DNA of 64,000 bases from Scleroderma bovista (Eukaryota > Basidiomycota > Agaricomycetes > Boletales > Sclerodermataceae): assembly GCA_037178675.1 (NCBI GenBank), contig JAYMGJ010000031.1, forward strand, positions 1-64,000, read 5' to 3'. The notes below the pieces were generated by a model. That model had not been told where the DNA came from. It saw only the letters and a list, made by a program, of their open reading frames with translations, and ran no database searches. Below, piece after piece: positions 1 through 10,780 of this stretch. Position 1 is the stretch's first letter, and every line of letters starts with the position of its first letter. Both the position numbers and the translations under genes were made by a program.

Positions 1-36
1 TGGCAAACGGTGGTACAGGAGGTGCCAATCCTCCCT

Positions 37-120
37 CTGACCCGCTCCCATCGTTTCATCAGGTAGGTTGGTTCTTTATTCGGTTGTCCTCTCGCTGACC
101 TGCTCTCATCATTTCATCAG
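37..120 (+). repeat. Direct 26-bp repeat upstream of the recombinase element
   Basis: Two imperfect 26-bp direct repeats lie at 37-62 and 95-120. Both have the form CTGACC-GCTC-CATC-TTTCATCAG with a few mismatches, and a weaker third copy follows at about 121-150. They sit 60-150 bp upstream of the first ORF of the tyrosine-recombinase element. They could be recombinase binding repeats or part of a terminal repeat. The window starts here, so the element's left end may lie outside it. Confidence 0.5.
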
Positions 121-182
121 ACCTGCTTTTGTGCTATCATATTTCATCATCGCCCTAACGGACTCAATAATTTTTACATTAC

Positions 183-1463
183 ATGTCGTCTATTCAGCAG
201 TTGTCTGACGCTCCGGCTACCTCTTCGGAAGTACAGGGCTTTCTCTCGGACATCAAATCTGTCGAGTTATGTAACCAAACCATTGAATCTTGCAAACGAG
301 GTGTCCTATCTAAAGCTGATTCAATTCTATCACTTCGCGACATCCTTTGTCGCTCAGCCTCCATTCGAAAGGGGAAGAATCTAGGAGAGGCCCTTGGTGT
401 TTATCTTGACATCATAGAGGAAGTATGTTGTACGAAGAAACGAGCTTTTCAACAGGAGGAGAGCCAAAGAAAACGAGTTGAGAGTCGCACTCTATCTGAG
501 GTTGATCCCAGTCGTGAAAGTGGGCCAGCTGAAGAAGAGGATGTTCAGCCGGAATCTGAAGAGTCGGATGCTAGCGCTGAGAAGTCAGCTGATGAGTCGG
601 AACGTCCTGCCGCAAAGCGTTTCAAAACCAAGCCGGATCCCAAGTGTTTTCCCTGGCACCAACGACGAACAACTGAGCTTAGTACTCTCTCAGCTGACAT
701 ACGTGAAACCTTCAAACAACTTGAGCTTTTCGCCTCTGATCCAAAATCTGTTGTTGAAAATATCCTCTCCACGCCAGGGTGTCCTCCTTTCCCTCCGAGC
801 CAGTGGCTTAACCTAGTTCAGTGGAAATATGTCAATCTTGCTAAAGTACTCAAGACGGCACATACCACTGAAATCGATCCCAAACAAACTCATGTCATAG
901 ATGACAAGGTTGAACTCTCCTTTCGTGTCTCTCAACCAAGCAAGATTATCTGCAATGCTGCAGACCACAACACTGCCTTCACTATGTATGCAAAGGCTTT
1001 GGGTTTTGCCTTTCCACAACGGCGCGAAGAATTTATTGACTACCAAACATCTCTTGGTCGTCTATTCCATGCTGTGGACCCAGCCTTTCATGGACGCATA
1101 ATTGATTATGATCGAGCTGTCTGCAATCGAATTTCTGTTCAACGACATCTGCGAATCACTGACTCTGCTAGCTTTGATGACTTGCGCACTGTGTTCCTTT
1201 CCCCCTTTGGTATGGGATCACATTCAGCTCAGTTGCATTCATCCTTTGGTGCTGCTCCTAGTACCAGCCAACCTCACGATCCTTGCCATAAATGGAACTG
1301 TGGAACGTGTACCAAATCGGAGTCAGAGTGTTTCTTTTCCCACTGCTGTGACAGATGGGGTTGTCGTGGAAATCATCGCAGATCAGAATGTCCTAGGTGC
1401 GAAGGGACAGGGCCTGCCACCTCTAAACCCCCTCGGGATGCGCTGGGGGTTGTCTCGAAGTAA
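183..1463 (+). CDS. Gag-like zinc-finger protein of a tyrosine-recombinase element (ORF1)
   Basis: A 426-residue open frame without internal stops. The N-terminal half is charged, with an acidic, Ser/Glu-rich stretch near residues 95-145. The middle part (about 160-340) matches nothing I can name. The C-terminal 60 residues hold a Cys/His cluster: CHKWNCGTC, then CFFSHCC, then WGCRGNHRRSEC. This resembles the CCCH-plus-CCHC finger of DIRS-type Gag proteins (family knowledge). The TAA stop at 1461-1463 overlaps the ATG of the recombinase ORF by one base (TAATG), a layout suited to stop-restart translation. The pair therefore looks like a bicistronic element. Function is inferred from the finger and the neighbour. 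Among the long ORFs in the window it is one of the few without an obvious break. Confidence 0.7.
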   Translation: MSSIQQLSDAPATSSEVQGFLSDIKSVELCNQTIESCKRGVLSKADSILSLRDILCRSASIRKGKNLGEALGVYLDIIEEVCCTKKRAFQQEESQRKRVESRTLSEVDPSRESGPAEEEDVQPESEESDASAEKSADESERPAAKRFKTKPDPKCFPWHQRRTTELSTLSADIRETFKQLELFASDPKSVVENILSTPGCPPFPPSQWLNLVQWKYVNLAKVLKTAHTTEIDPKQTHVIDDKVELSFRVSQPSKIICNAADHNTAFTMYAKALGFAFPQRREEFIDYQTSLGRLFHAVDPAFHGRIIDYDRAVCNRISVQRHLRITDSASFDDLRTVFLSPFGMGSHSAQLHSSFGAAPSTSQPHDPCHKWNCGTCTKSESECFFSHCCDRWGCRGNHRRSECPRCEGTGPATSKPPRDALGVVSK

Positions 1464-2479
1464 TGGACTTATCCCCCCAGGCTAGGCAACCCTTACGGGA
1501 AGCCTGGTCCCTTCAGCGCCTCACTTTCGAGCGCTCGGTTGTGCTCGGAATGGCGCTTCGTGAAAACACCAACCGTGCCTACTCATCGCATCTCAATTCC
1601 TATCTAACTTTCTGTGAAATGCATCATTTTCCTGTTGAGCCTACTCCAGACACCCTCTCATTTTTCGTTGTCTATTTGTCTAGCCATATTCAACCTCGCT
1701 CGGTGATGAATTACCTCTCTGGGGTTGTCAATCGGCTCCAGCCCTTTTTCTCCTCTGTTCGAGCCAACCGTGATTCTGAGTTGGTAAGCCGCACCTTGCG
1801 TGGCTGCATGCGACGTTTTGCATGCCCCGTATTGCGGAAACTACCTTTGTCGCGTGAAGACCTCATTCATGCCTATTCTTCCCTTGAACATCCTCTCACC
1901 TATGATGACCTTCTTTGGGTCACACAACTCTTCTGTGGCTTCTTCGCCCTACTCAGACTTAATGATCTCGTCTGGGCAGATGCAGTTCATCTCCATCAAT
2001 ATGCCTTTTTGGTCTCTCAGCTTTCAGTTGAGCTTACAGGGAACCACCTTGCCTTCACTTTGCCAGCTCAGAAGACAGATGCTCTTTTTGAAGGCGATCG
2101 TGTACTTATTCAACGTTTGGACTCACCTGATGACCCATGGTCTTTGTTTCAATGCTATATTTTGGCTCGTGATGACCTCTTCCCTCTCCATCCTTATCTC
2201 TGGATCCGGGCTGATGGCTCCATACCAACTCGCTCTTGGTTTATCCATCGTCTTCATCGATTCTTCCCCCGGTCTATCGGGGGTCATTCCATGCGCTCAG
2301 GAGGTGCCACTTCCCTTGCTGCTGCCGGTGTCCCTCCTGCTCAAATACAGGCCATTGGTCGCTGGACCTCCGCTACTTGGCAGCGATACATTCACAAACA
2401 TCCCATGTTACTTCAAACACTTCTTTTTCACGGCCGCCCAGTTCATGACCCCCCTTTCGCCTCTGTCTCTTCTTCTTAA
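1463..2479 (+). CDS. Tyrosine recombinase/integrase (ORF2)
   Basis: A 338-residue tyrosine recombinase that would cut and rejoin DNA through a covalent tyrosine intermediate. The N-terminal SAM-like DNA-binding part spans about residues 20-110 (RENTNRAYSSHLNSYLTFC). The catalytic residues are readable: Arg165 in LLRLND, His275-x-x-Arg278 in HSMRSGG, Trp301 in GRWTS and nucleophile Tyr309 in WQRYIHKHP. All expected residues are present and the frame is intact, so this could be active. The start codon overlaps the upstream stop. No reverse transcriptase, RNase H or methyltransferase ORF follows within the next 270 bp, unlike a complete DIRS element. It may be a Crypton-like or RT-less DIRS derivative. 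The 3' flank ends in a strong hairpin. Confidence 0.9.
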   Translation: MDLSPQARQPLREAWSLQRLTFERSVVLGMALRENTNRAYSSHLNSYLTFCEMHHFPVEPTPDTLSFFVVYLSSHIQPRSVMNYLSGVVNRLQPFFSSVRANRDSELVSRTLRGCMRRFACPVLRKLPLSREDLIHAYSSLEHPLTYDDLLWVTQLFCGFFALLRLNDLVWADAVHLHQYAFLVSQLSVELTGNHLAFTLPAQKTDALFEGDRVLIQRLDSPDDPWSLFQCYILARDDLFPLHPYLWIRADGSIPTRSWFIHRLHRFFPRSIGGHSMRSGGATSLAAAGVPPAQIQAIGRWTSATWQRYIHKHPMLLQTLLFHGRPVHDPPFASVSSS

Positions 2480-2619
2480 ATTCTCCACTTGCGCTTCTCG
2501 CCCACTCACACCAACACACACTCCATCAACTCACAATAACCCTAATAGCGCGCACATCGTCTCCTCGCTCGTATCGTCGTCTCAATGTATAGTACTCGCC
2601 GAGCCTGTATGTACTATAG

Positions 2620-2661
2620 GATTCCCAGGCTAGCCCGTTCACGCCAATCAGCCTGGGAATC
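2620..2661. repeat. Perfect 12-bp inverted repeat (hairpin) 3' of the recombinase
   Basis: GATTCCCAGGCT at 2620-2631 is the exact reverse complement of AGCCTGGGAATC at 2650-2661, with an 18-base loop. It lies 140 bp after the recombinase stop and just upstream of a TATA-like TATATATG (about 2672). It could be the element's terminal recombination site or the right edge of the element. It could equally belong to the promoter of the next gene. Confidence 0.6.
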
Positions 2662-3419
2662 GGTCTCTGCTATATATGTCCTCTCCGTCGGAAAGCGAGA
2701 CTTAAGGCCCATTAGTGGTATCTAATCAATGTACTTGCGAGTTGGACGAACTCGATGACCCCCAACCCAGGATGCACTGGATCACACCTAGACTCCTTGT
2801 GGATGTTTGAGGACGACGAAGCAAGCTGGTCCACCTCATCTGACGACAATAGCAGTGATGATGGGGAGTCAGGGAGCCTAATAGCTGAACTCCCACCCAC
2901 CAACAACAACGAAGATGATTCACAGACATCTCCATCCAAACTTGCTGAGAAGATCCATGGCATTCTTTCCCACATCTCGAGAGCTGGGCTAACACTTGGA
3001 TCGTTTCTTCATGCAGTCAGCTGGGGCGATGCTGGATGCGTCCGTGACCCTCAGATTTGCGCTGCACGCACTGCACTGATGAACTCCCCTGAGCTTCCAG
3101 TCATTCTGAAAAACTGGTGGATGCCTCCTCACTCAAGAGCCTCTCAAAAGTCACGACCTCAAGGAGCTCGTTCTGCACTGGAAGAGTTTACTGTCGAGTG
3201 CATGCACGGCACTCTCAATAACGAACTGGACATGCTGTGCAATCAGTTTAGGACGCCCAATGACATTCAGGAAGAATTTTTCACCGGAACACATTTTACG
3301 CAGCTCACTGAGCAATGCAAGACAGTTGCACCAATGCTATGGGGTTTATTGTCCGTGTCTGCGTACACGAAGAGTCAAGTGCATCGGAACTCCAGGAAAA
3401 TGCCATCCAAGGTCCTTTT

Positions 3420-3906
3420 TGTTGAAATTGGCAAGTCGTTCGTAGCGGTATCTTGCTAATTGACGCGTTCACTCTAGTCGCGAGATACTGTCCGCGAAAC
3501 GATTACATAACATACGCTCCGTCAACCTACAATACGATTCGGAGCGCGGTTCGTTTCTTTATTGTGTTTCTAGTCTCACTCTTTCCTTGTAACATGTCTA
3601 GGTTACTGTTGTACTGTCCAACACGGTCTCACGTACTGTACAGCGCGGATCCAACATCCGCGCCTTGTTGTTTCATTCTTTGTTCTATTAGCTCGTATAT
3701 ATAGTCTCGTACTGTAGAGCCCCCACCTCAGACGTTTGTCGCTGTATCGCGCGCGACTGAGGTGGGCACAACCCTTTCCTTCCGCATTGTATGTTCATAT
3801 ACTCATTGTATTACCTAGCTTTTCCCGCACTCGTATAGGTAATATCAGACGTTTGTCGCTGTATCGCGCGCGACTGAGCTTTTCCCGCACTCGTATAGAT
3901 CTTTTA
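3420..3906 (+). repeat. 5' LTR of Copia-1
   Basis: 487-bp LTR. It contains a TATA-like TATATATAG (about 3694) and an internal duplication: AGACGTTTGTCGCTGTATCG followed by CGCGCGACTGAG occurs twice, near 3730 and 3847. It is almost identical to 8457-8945. Confidence 0.95.
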
Positions 3907-3920
3907 GGTTATGAGCCCTG
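3907..3920 (+). promoter_or_regulatory. Primer binding site, half initiator tRNA-Met type
   Basis: GGTTATGAGCCCTG starts immediately after the 5' LTR. It is complementary to the anticodon stem-loop region of initiator tRNA-Met (GGGCTCATAACC), not to the tRNA 3' end. This is the half-tRNA priming known from Drosophila copia. The same 14 bases follow the other Copia-type LTRs in this window at 18034, 50212 and 49511. Confidence 0.85.
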
Positions 3921-3982
3921 CGCTTTAATAGCCTTGAAATCAACGTCTCACCTATCTTTCGATATTCTCGCTGCACGAAACC

Positions 3983-6900
3983 ATGGCCACTGCCATCCCC
4001 ATTACCACTGATACCCTCCCGGGTAACGTCCCGAAGCTTGACATCAAAGGTGCCAACTGGGCGATCTTCTCGCTCCGTTTCCGGACCGCTGTCGAAGCAA
4101 AGGAGTTGTGGTCGCACTTTGACGGAACCTCCGCACGTCCTGTCAGTACTACCAGCACTGCCACCGACGGAACTGTGACCACAACACCCCCGGACGCTGA
4201 TGAGCTTGCAAAATGGCAGAAGAGCGAGAATATGGCAAAACACTTGCTTACCCAACGAATTCCTGACTCCACTGCCCTCCGAGTACGGAGTCTCGATAAC
4301 GTTGAGGCTATGTGGAACGAAATCGTTCGTGAGTATACAGAGAAAGGAGCTTATGCTCAGACAGACCTCCGAACGAAGTTTTTGGGCTCGCAGTGCCCTG
4401 TCGATGGCGATGTCCGCCAGTTCTTGGATGATTTGCGTACGAAGAGAGACGAGTTAGCTGCCGTCGGCGTACAGATCGAAGAAAAGGATTATCGATCGAC
4501 TATCATTCAATCACTTCCGAAATACCTCGCCAGCTTCGCGTCTGGGCAACTGGCGACTGCTCGTCTGTACAGTCAAACAAAGACAATTGATCCCGACATT
4601 CTCATTTCCCTGATTATCGAAGAGTCAGAGCGACGCGGTCGCAAGGAGACTCGGTACTTACGCACGAAACAGAAGGCTCGCGATGGCGATGAAGCCTTGG
4701 CTGTGGCTCCTGGGAATTTTTCCAGCCGGGGGCGAGGGAACTGGAGGGATGGACGACGAGGGAACAGCTCCGCAGGACCCACCCGCCAGCATGGTCCATG
4801 TTGGAACTGTGGATCGAGAGAGCACTTCAAGTCTCGATGCCCCAAACCTGATAAGTCAGCGAGCCGAAGCACCGCTGATGACGCTAAGAAGGACTCAGCT
4901 AATGCGGCTACATTCGACTCGGAAGAGGAGGGAGCATTTTCGGTGATTGCTCTGGGCGACCTTGACTTGCTGAGCGATACTTCCGATGGCGATGACGAAG
5001 AAAGGTGGAACTATGTTTCATCTGAGGAGGATTGTTTCAGTGAGATGGGAGATACAGACGAAGGAGGAGAGAGCTTACCTCCTGGTGATGTCACCTCTGA
5101 TGACAACCCTGCTGAATTCCCCTCAGATTCCGCGAGTCTGGTGCATGATAGCCAGATTAGCGCGCCCGTTGTTGAGCTCTATGATTCCGGCTCCACACGT
5201 CATATCTCGCCGTATAAAGACAAGTTCACGTCTCTCACAGATATCCCACCAAAATCATTCTCGGCCGCCAATAAACAGTCCTTCGACGCTACTGCAGTCG
5301 GTGACTTGGTCATTGATGTGCCTAACGGGTATGACACGACCAAGCTCATACTCACCGAAGTCTTGTTTTCGCCTGCAGTGGGCTACACTCTGGTGTCCAT
5401 TGGGCGTCTCGACCAGCTTGGATATTCTGTCACCTTTGCCGACGGAACTTGTACCATTCGCAGCCCTGACGACGATGTCATTGGGTGCGTGCCTAAGTCC
5501 CAGGCAGGACTTTATCGTGTCATCCACACCGGTGGGGATGACAGTGCGAATGCGGTCGAGACTGTTACTGTCATGGAGCTTCATCGCAGAATGGGACATA
5601 TCTCGCCGACCGTTGCTCGCCGCTTGGCAGAAAATGGACTTGTATCAGGCTTGAAGTTTGATTTGTCGAAAGACGAACCTACCTTCTGTGAGGCCTGTGT
5701 CTATGCGAAGGCCACCAGGAAGCCCGTCGCCAAGGAGCGTGCTGGCGAGCGTGCCAAAGAATTTGCTGCTGAGGTGCATACAGATGTATGGGGACCAGCT
5801 CCCGTCCAAACCCTTGGAGGACGACGTTACTATATCACGTTCACAGATGACAAGACCCGCCTCACGTACCTGCATCTCCTCCGCCAGAAGAGTGAAGCCT
5901 TTACCGCCTACCAGCAGTTCGAGGCTTGGTGCCGTACCCAGCACGGTGTCGCTGTCAAGGCACTGCACTCCGATCGTGGCGGAGAGTACCTTGGAAAGGA
6001 GTTTATTATGTATCTCAAGGCAGCTGGAACGAAGCAAAAGCTTACCGTTCATGACACTCCGCAGCACAACGGCGTTGCTGAGCGTCTCAACCGTACCTTG
6101 CTGGAGAAAGTCAGAGCCATGCTACACGAGAGCGGCTTACCTCGTACACTATGGGGCGAGGCTGTCCGCCATGCCGTCTGGCTGAAGAATCGGACGCCAA
6201 CAAAAGCACTCGAGGGCGGGACGCCTCTCGAGGCTGCCACTGGGCAGAAGCCTGACCTTAGCCGAGCACGCGTATGGGGCTCGCGTGTCTGGGTGCGTGT
6301 TGAAGGGGGAACTAAGCTGGGTGGGCGCGTTGTGGAAGGTCGCTGGGTGGGCATTGATGACGACAGCCCTAACGGTTGTCGTGTCTACTGGCCTGAAAAA
6401 TGTTCTGTCTCTGTCGAGCGGAACATGTACTGGGACCCGACCTCTGCTGAGCCGTTATCTCGCGAGGGGGAGCAAGAAGAGAGTAACTTACCTAACGCGA
6501 TACTAACGGCTCCACCCCCAGTTCCAGTAACGAGAGCTGTACCGCCCGCCCCTGTTATCCCGATTCCTCTCAAGGTTGCACCACCTCCAGATGACCCGCC
6601 TGTCGAAAAGCGAGTCCGTAAGCCCAGCCAACGCATTGCTGACATTCTTGCAGGTCAGGGCAATATAGGTCGACGTGGCCAACCCACTGTACCACGAGGC
6701 GTGCAGCTCCCGACTGAGATCGCAGAATCCGTCATCCTCCCTGGACTCACCAACCCCCTTGACGACGACAACCTCGCAGCAGCGTATCTCATGACGGTTG
6801 TCGAGGACACAGACAATGTCTTGTGTGCCGTCGATCTTGCCATGATGATGGAGACAGCCACCGCCGAGTCTGAGGCCCTAGAGCCTAGCTCATTGGCTGA

Positions 6901-8449
6901 AGCCTGCCGTCGCCCAGATTGGTTGCAGTGGGAGGCAGGCATAAAGGAGGAGTTAGCGACTTTGCAGGCAGCCGGCACCTGGGAACTTGTTGACGTACCT
7001 CGCAGCGCCAACATAGTCGGATCCAAGTGGGTCTTCCGCGCGAAGAAGGACGCTGCAGGCAATGTGGTCCGCCACAAAGCCCAACTCGTCGCCCAGGGAT
7101 ACTCACAGGTCGAAGGTGTTGATTACTTCGACACTTTTGCCCCAGTCGCAACGCTTGCGTCTATTCGAACAGTCCTCGCTATGGCAGCATGATCAGACCT
7201 GGAGCTTCATCAGATTGACATCAAGGGCGCATACCTGAATGGGACACTCACCGACGACGAAGTCATTTACATGCGTCAGCCACCCGGTTTCGAGTCTGCT
7301 GACCACCCCCACAAAGTCTGCCATCTTCGAAAGACGTTGTATGGCTTAAAACAAAGCGGTCGTCGCTGGTATCAGCGGCTGGTGGAGATCCTCGTCGATG
7401 AAATGGGTTTCACCCAATGTTCTGTCGACCAGGCCGTTTACTTCAGGCGCCGCAAGCCCGGTGAGCTCGTTATCGTTGTCGTGCATGTCGATGATTGCAC
7501 CATTGCTGCTACATCCCTGAAGGAGATTAATGAATTCAAGCACGACATAAGGAAGCACGTGGAGATCACCGACCTCGGCGAACTCCACTGGCTGTTGGGG
7601 ATTGAGGTGACGAGAAACAGAGACGAACATACCGTCGCGTTGTGTCAACGACCCTACATCGAGTCAATTGCCCGCCGTTTCGGTTTCGACGAGCTCAAGC
7701 CCGTGTCGAACCCGATGGAACCGAGCACTAAATTGCACTCAGGTCAGTCACCGTCGACTGGCGCTGAATACGCTGCAATGCATCACATACCTTATCGCGA
7801 AGCCGTTGGCTCGCTCATGTATGCTTCCCTCGCCACTCGTCCCGACATTTCGTATGCTGTGACCACTGTCTCGCGTTTCTCGAATAACCCTGGAATGCCT
7901 CACTGGGAGGCCGTCAGACGAATTTATCGTTACCTACTTGGGACGAAAGATTTGAGACTCACGTACGGAGGAGCGCCGAGCGCGCTGGTCGGCTATGCGG
8001 ACGCAGATGGCAGCATGGCAGAGGATCGCAAAGCGATCTCTGGGTATGCTTTCTTGATCGATGGCGGCGCTGTATCGTGGTCTTCCAAAAAGCAGGAGAT
8101 TGTTTCGTTGTCAACGACGGAGAGCGAGTACGTGGCCGCAACGCACGCAGCCAAGGAGGCTTTATGGCTGCGGTCGCTCATCGGAGAGCTGTTTTCGCCA
8201 TTCGACGAACCCACCACGTTGTTTTCTGATAATCAGTCAGCTATCGTGCTATTGAAAGACCATCAGTATCACGCATGCACCAAACATATCGACATCCGTT
8301 TCCATTTCATCCGCTGGGTCGTGGAGAACGGAAAGATCCGCCTCATTTACTGCCCTACCGCTGATATGGTTGCCGATACCCTGACGAAAGCCCTTCCGTC
8401 CCCCAAAGTGAAGCACTTTGCTGTCGAACTCGGCCTACGTCCGACTTGA
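3983..8449 (+). pseudogene. Copia-1 gag-pol polyprotein with one nonsense codon
   Basis: One reading frame of about 1,488 codons encodes Gag, protease, integrase, reverse transcriptase and RNase H in Copia order. Visible landmarks are a CCHC knuckle CWNCGSREHFKSRCP (about residue 272), protease DSG in LYDSGSTRHIS (about 400), the HHCC pre-integrase finger (LHRRMGH to CEAC, 530-570) and integrase D-D-E (HTDVWGP, HSDRGGEY, NGVAERLN). The reverse transcriptase follows with WVFRAKKD and HVDDCT. RNase H has GYADADG, TESEYVA and FSDNQSA, ending near KHIDIRFHF. A TGA at 7190-7192, between fingers and palm of the reverse transcriptase, interrupts the frame. The same frame continues on the far side, so only one base change appears responsible. 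A paralogue with an intact frame probably exists elsewhere in the genome. Confidence 0.95.
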
Positions 8450-8456
8450 GGGGGAG
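8448..8456 (+). promoter_or_regulatory. Polypurine tract of Copia-1
   Basis: GAGGGGGAG lies directly upstream of the 3' LTR, in the position expected for plus-strand DNA priming, and overlaps the gag-pol stop. Confidence 0.8.
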
Positions 8457-8945
8457 TGTTGAAATTGGCAAGTCGTTCGTAGCGGTATCTTGCTAATTGA
8501 CGCGTTCACTCTAGTCGCGAGATACTGTCCGCGAAACGATTACATAACATACGCTCCGTCAACCTACAATACGATTCGGAGCGCGGTTCGTTTCTTTATT
8601 GTGTTTCTAGTCTCACTCTTTCCTTGTAACATGTCTAGGTTACTGTTGTACTGTCCAACACGGTCTCACGTACTGTACAGCGCGGATCCAACATCCACGC
8701 CTTGTTGTTTCATTCTTTGTTCTATTAGCTCGTATATATAGTCTCGTACTGTAGAGCCCCCACCTCAGACGTTTGTCGCTGTATCGCGCGCGACTGAGGT
8801 GGGCACAACCCTTTCCTTCCGCATTGTATGTTCATATACTCATTGTATTACCTAGCTTTTTCCCGCACTCGTATAGGTAATATCAGACGTTTGTCGCTGT
8901 ATCGCGCGCGACTGAGCTTTTTCCCGCACTCGTATAGATCTTTTA
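8457..8945 (+). repeat. 3' LTR of Copia-1
   Basis: 489-bp copy of the 5' LTR, with one substitution and two extra T residues in T-runs. It is followed by the target duplicate CTTTT at 8946-8950. Confidence 0.95.
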
Positions 8946-10780
8946 CTTTTATTCCTCCCTTTTACTTTCCATTTCTGACATTTGGTTAGGTCATTCTTAT
9001 GATCGCTGCAATGCTCTGCTATACCCGAATGCATCATGCCAACAGACTTCAAAAATTATTCACTATATATTTAAAGTTTTGTGGACTCTCTGCAAAGGCT
9101 TTTGATACGTTACATGCACTTGCTGTTACCATGAGCCACAAATGGGCCTGTAGCCATGTAGCTAAAATGTCGGCATCTGCGATGCAGGAAGTCACCCGCC
9201 TCATGCAGATATACCCCTGGCTCATATCATATGACAACATAAATATTCCATTCCACGTCTTCTCCCAACGGCTCAATAACAAGGATACCTTTAGCAGTGG
9301 GGTGGCCGCAACTGTCTACATAAAGCGCAAAGCACAAGCCCTTGCCCCTGAAGTCAGTGCTCAACTCCGAGAGTCACGCTGCATTGGCATGCAAAATCCG
9401 ATCACGTTCTCAGATATTGTCAAGCTTTACATACAGTCTTATCCACGCATCAAGAAGTTCATGGTTTACCATGCTCTCCGCTTTCTTTTGGATTCCCCTG
9501 AGTTCCAACTTCAAACATATGCCCATCAAGATAGCCCCTTACTGCAACCACCAATGCCTGTGCATGCCTTACCCCATGGTCCCGAACATGTTACACTTCA
9601 GTACCTTCTAGGATCCATTAATATCCCGGAAGTCAGCTATGCTGACAATGAGCGCGTGGTTGAAGAGCTCTTGAGACAGCTTGGCCTTGCATCTGGTACT
9701 GTGGAGGAATGAAAGCTTGCACTTGAAAAGGTTCTAGCATGGATTGGAGATCAGATGACAGTCGACCGCTTGCATGGACTGTTTAAATTTCGCTCACGAG
9801 ATGTCAACTCATTTGATAGACTCGACTGGATGGTCCTGGTTTTCGGGTGGCTACACTTGCAGATGGCATTTGCCAATTCACTCCATAAGCAATACTTGGG
9901 CACTGCAGCAGGATGAGGACTCATGCAAGCGTTCACACTGCTGAAATGCAAAGGTTTGGGGAACTCTGCCATGAAGGGTCCCTTTCATCATGATCTTGTT
10001 GAGGCCCTTTATCATGTAGCAGAGGCACATGTACGAATCAATTGGCTAACAGTTATGAAAGCAAAGTGCCTGGGGGAGCTTCGGAGCTGCTCACCAGATG
10101 AACTGCTCATATACGCACACAAACTTGTTAATGAGCACGTGTCTAGTAATGCTGTCGATCGGATGGATGCCCTACCTGTTGACAGGCAAGATGAAGTTCA
10201 ACGGCAAACAATCCTTTGGAATCGGGACGTCTTACATTATATCACACTGGATCATGCCATTAAACAGGGCGATGTGGGGCTTATGGAAGATATGTTACCC
10301 ACACTCCTCTTCCGATTTACGGGTGGGGGGAACTCAAAGTACGCAACAGAAGTACTTGAGCTTTTACAGGGGCTACACCGAGAATGGCCACCAGCAGTGC
10401 AGTATGTTAAGTACACATCACAGTATAATGTGTGCTGACACATTGAACTCAAGGGATTTTGTATGAGAGCACTGCTGGCTAGTCAATTTCGAGGGCAAGT
10501 CAAATTCATTTCTTTCAATAGACATGGCACAGGAACATAATATCAAGGATATAAAGGTATAGTTATTTGCCATTCCTGAAACATGCTATTCACAGCCACT
10601 AGGTCACCTATAGGTCAGAAGGTCCAAATATTAAATGGGAATTTTTCAAGAAGCTTCACCCTGCAATCTGACTCGCGAACTCGGGAAACACATGGAACAA
10701 GAATTTAATTCCCTTGCACGAGGCAAAAGTCATGGCATTCCAAAGAAGGACGCTGATGTGAAGCTACTGGAGTCAACATA

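Larger units (their letters stand above)
3420..8945 (+). mobile_element. Complete Ty1/Copia LTR retrotransposon (Copia-1)
   Basis: The element is bounded by 487- and 489-bp LTRs, both starting TGTTGAAATTGG and ending GATCTTTTA. It is flanked by a 5-bp target duplication CTTTT (3415-3419 and 8946-8950). The two LTRs differ by one base (CATCCGCG versus CATCCACG) and two single-T indels, so the insertion is recent. It lies inside an intron of the DUF6589-like gene in the same orientation. The element has a primer site, a gag-pol frame and a polypurine tract. A single nonsense codon in the reverse transcriptase is the only coding defect I see. Confidence 0.96.

Noticed and set aside
545..772. Minus-strand frame opposite the gag-like ORF
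   Set aside because: It is a shadow of the coding strand with no motif of its own.
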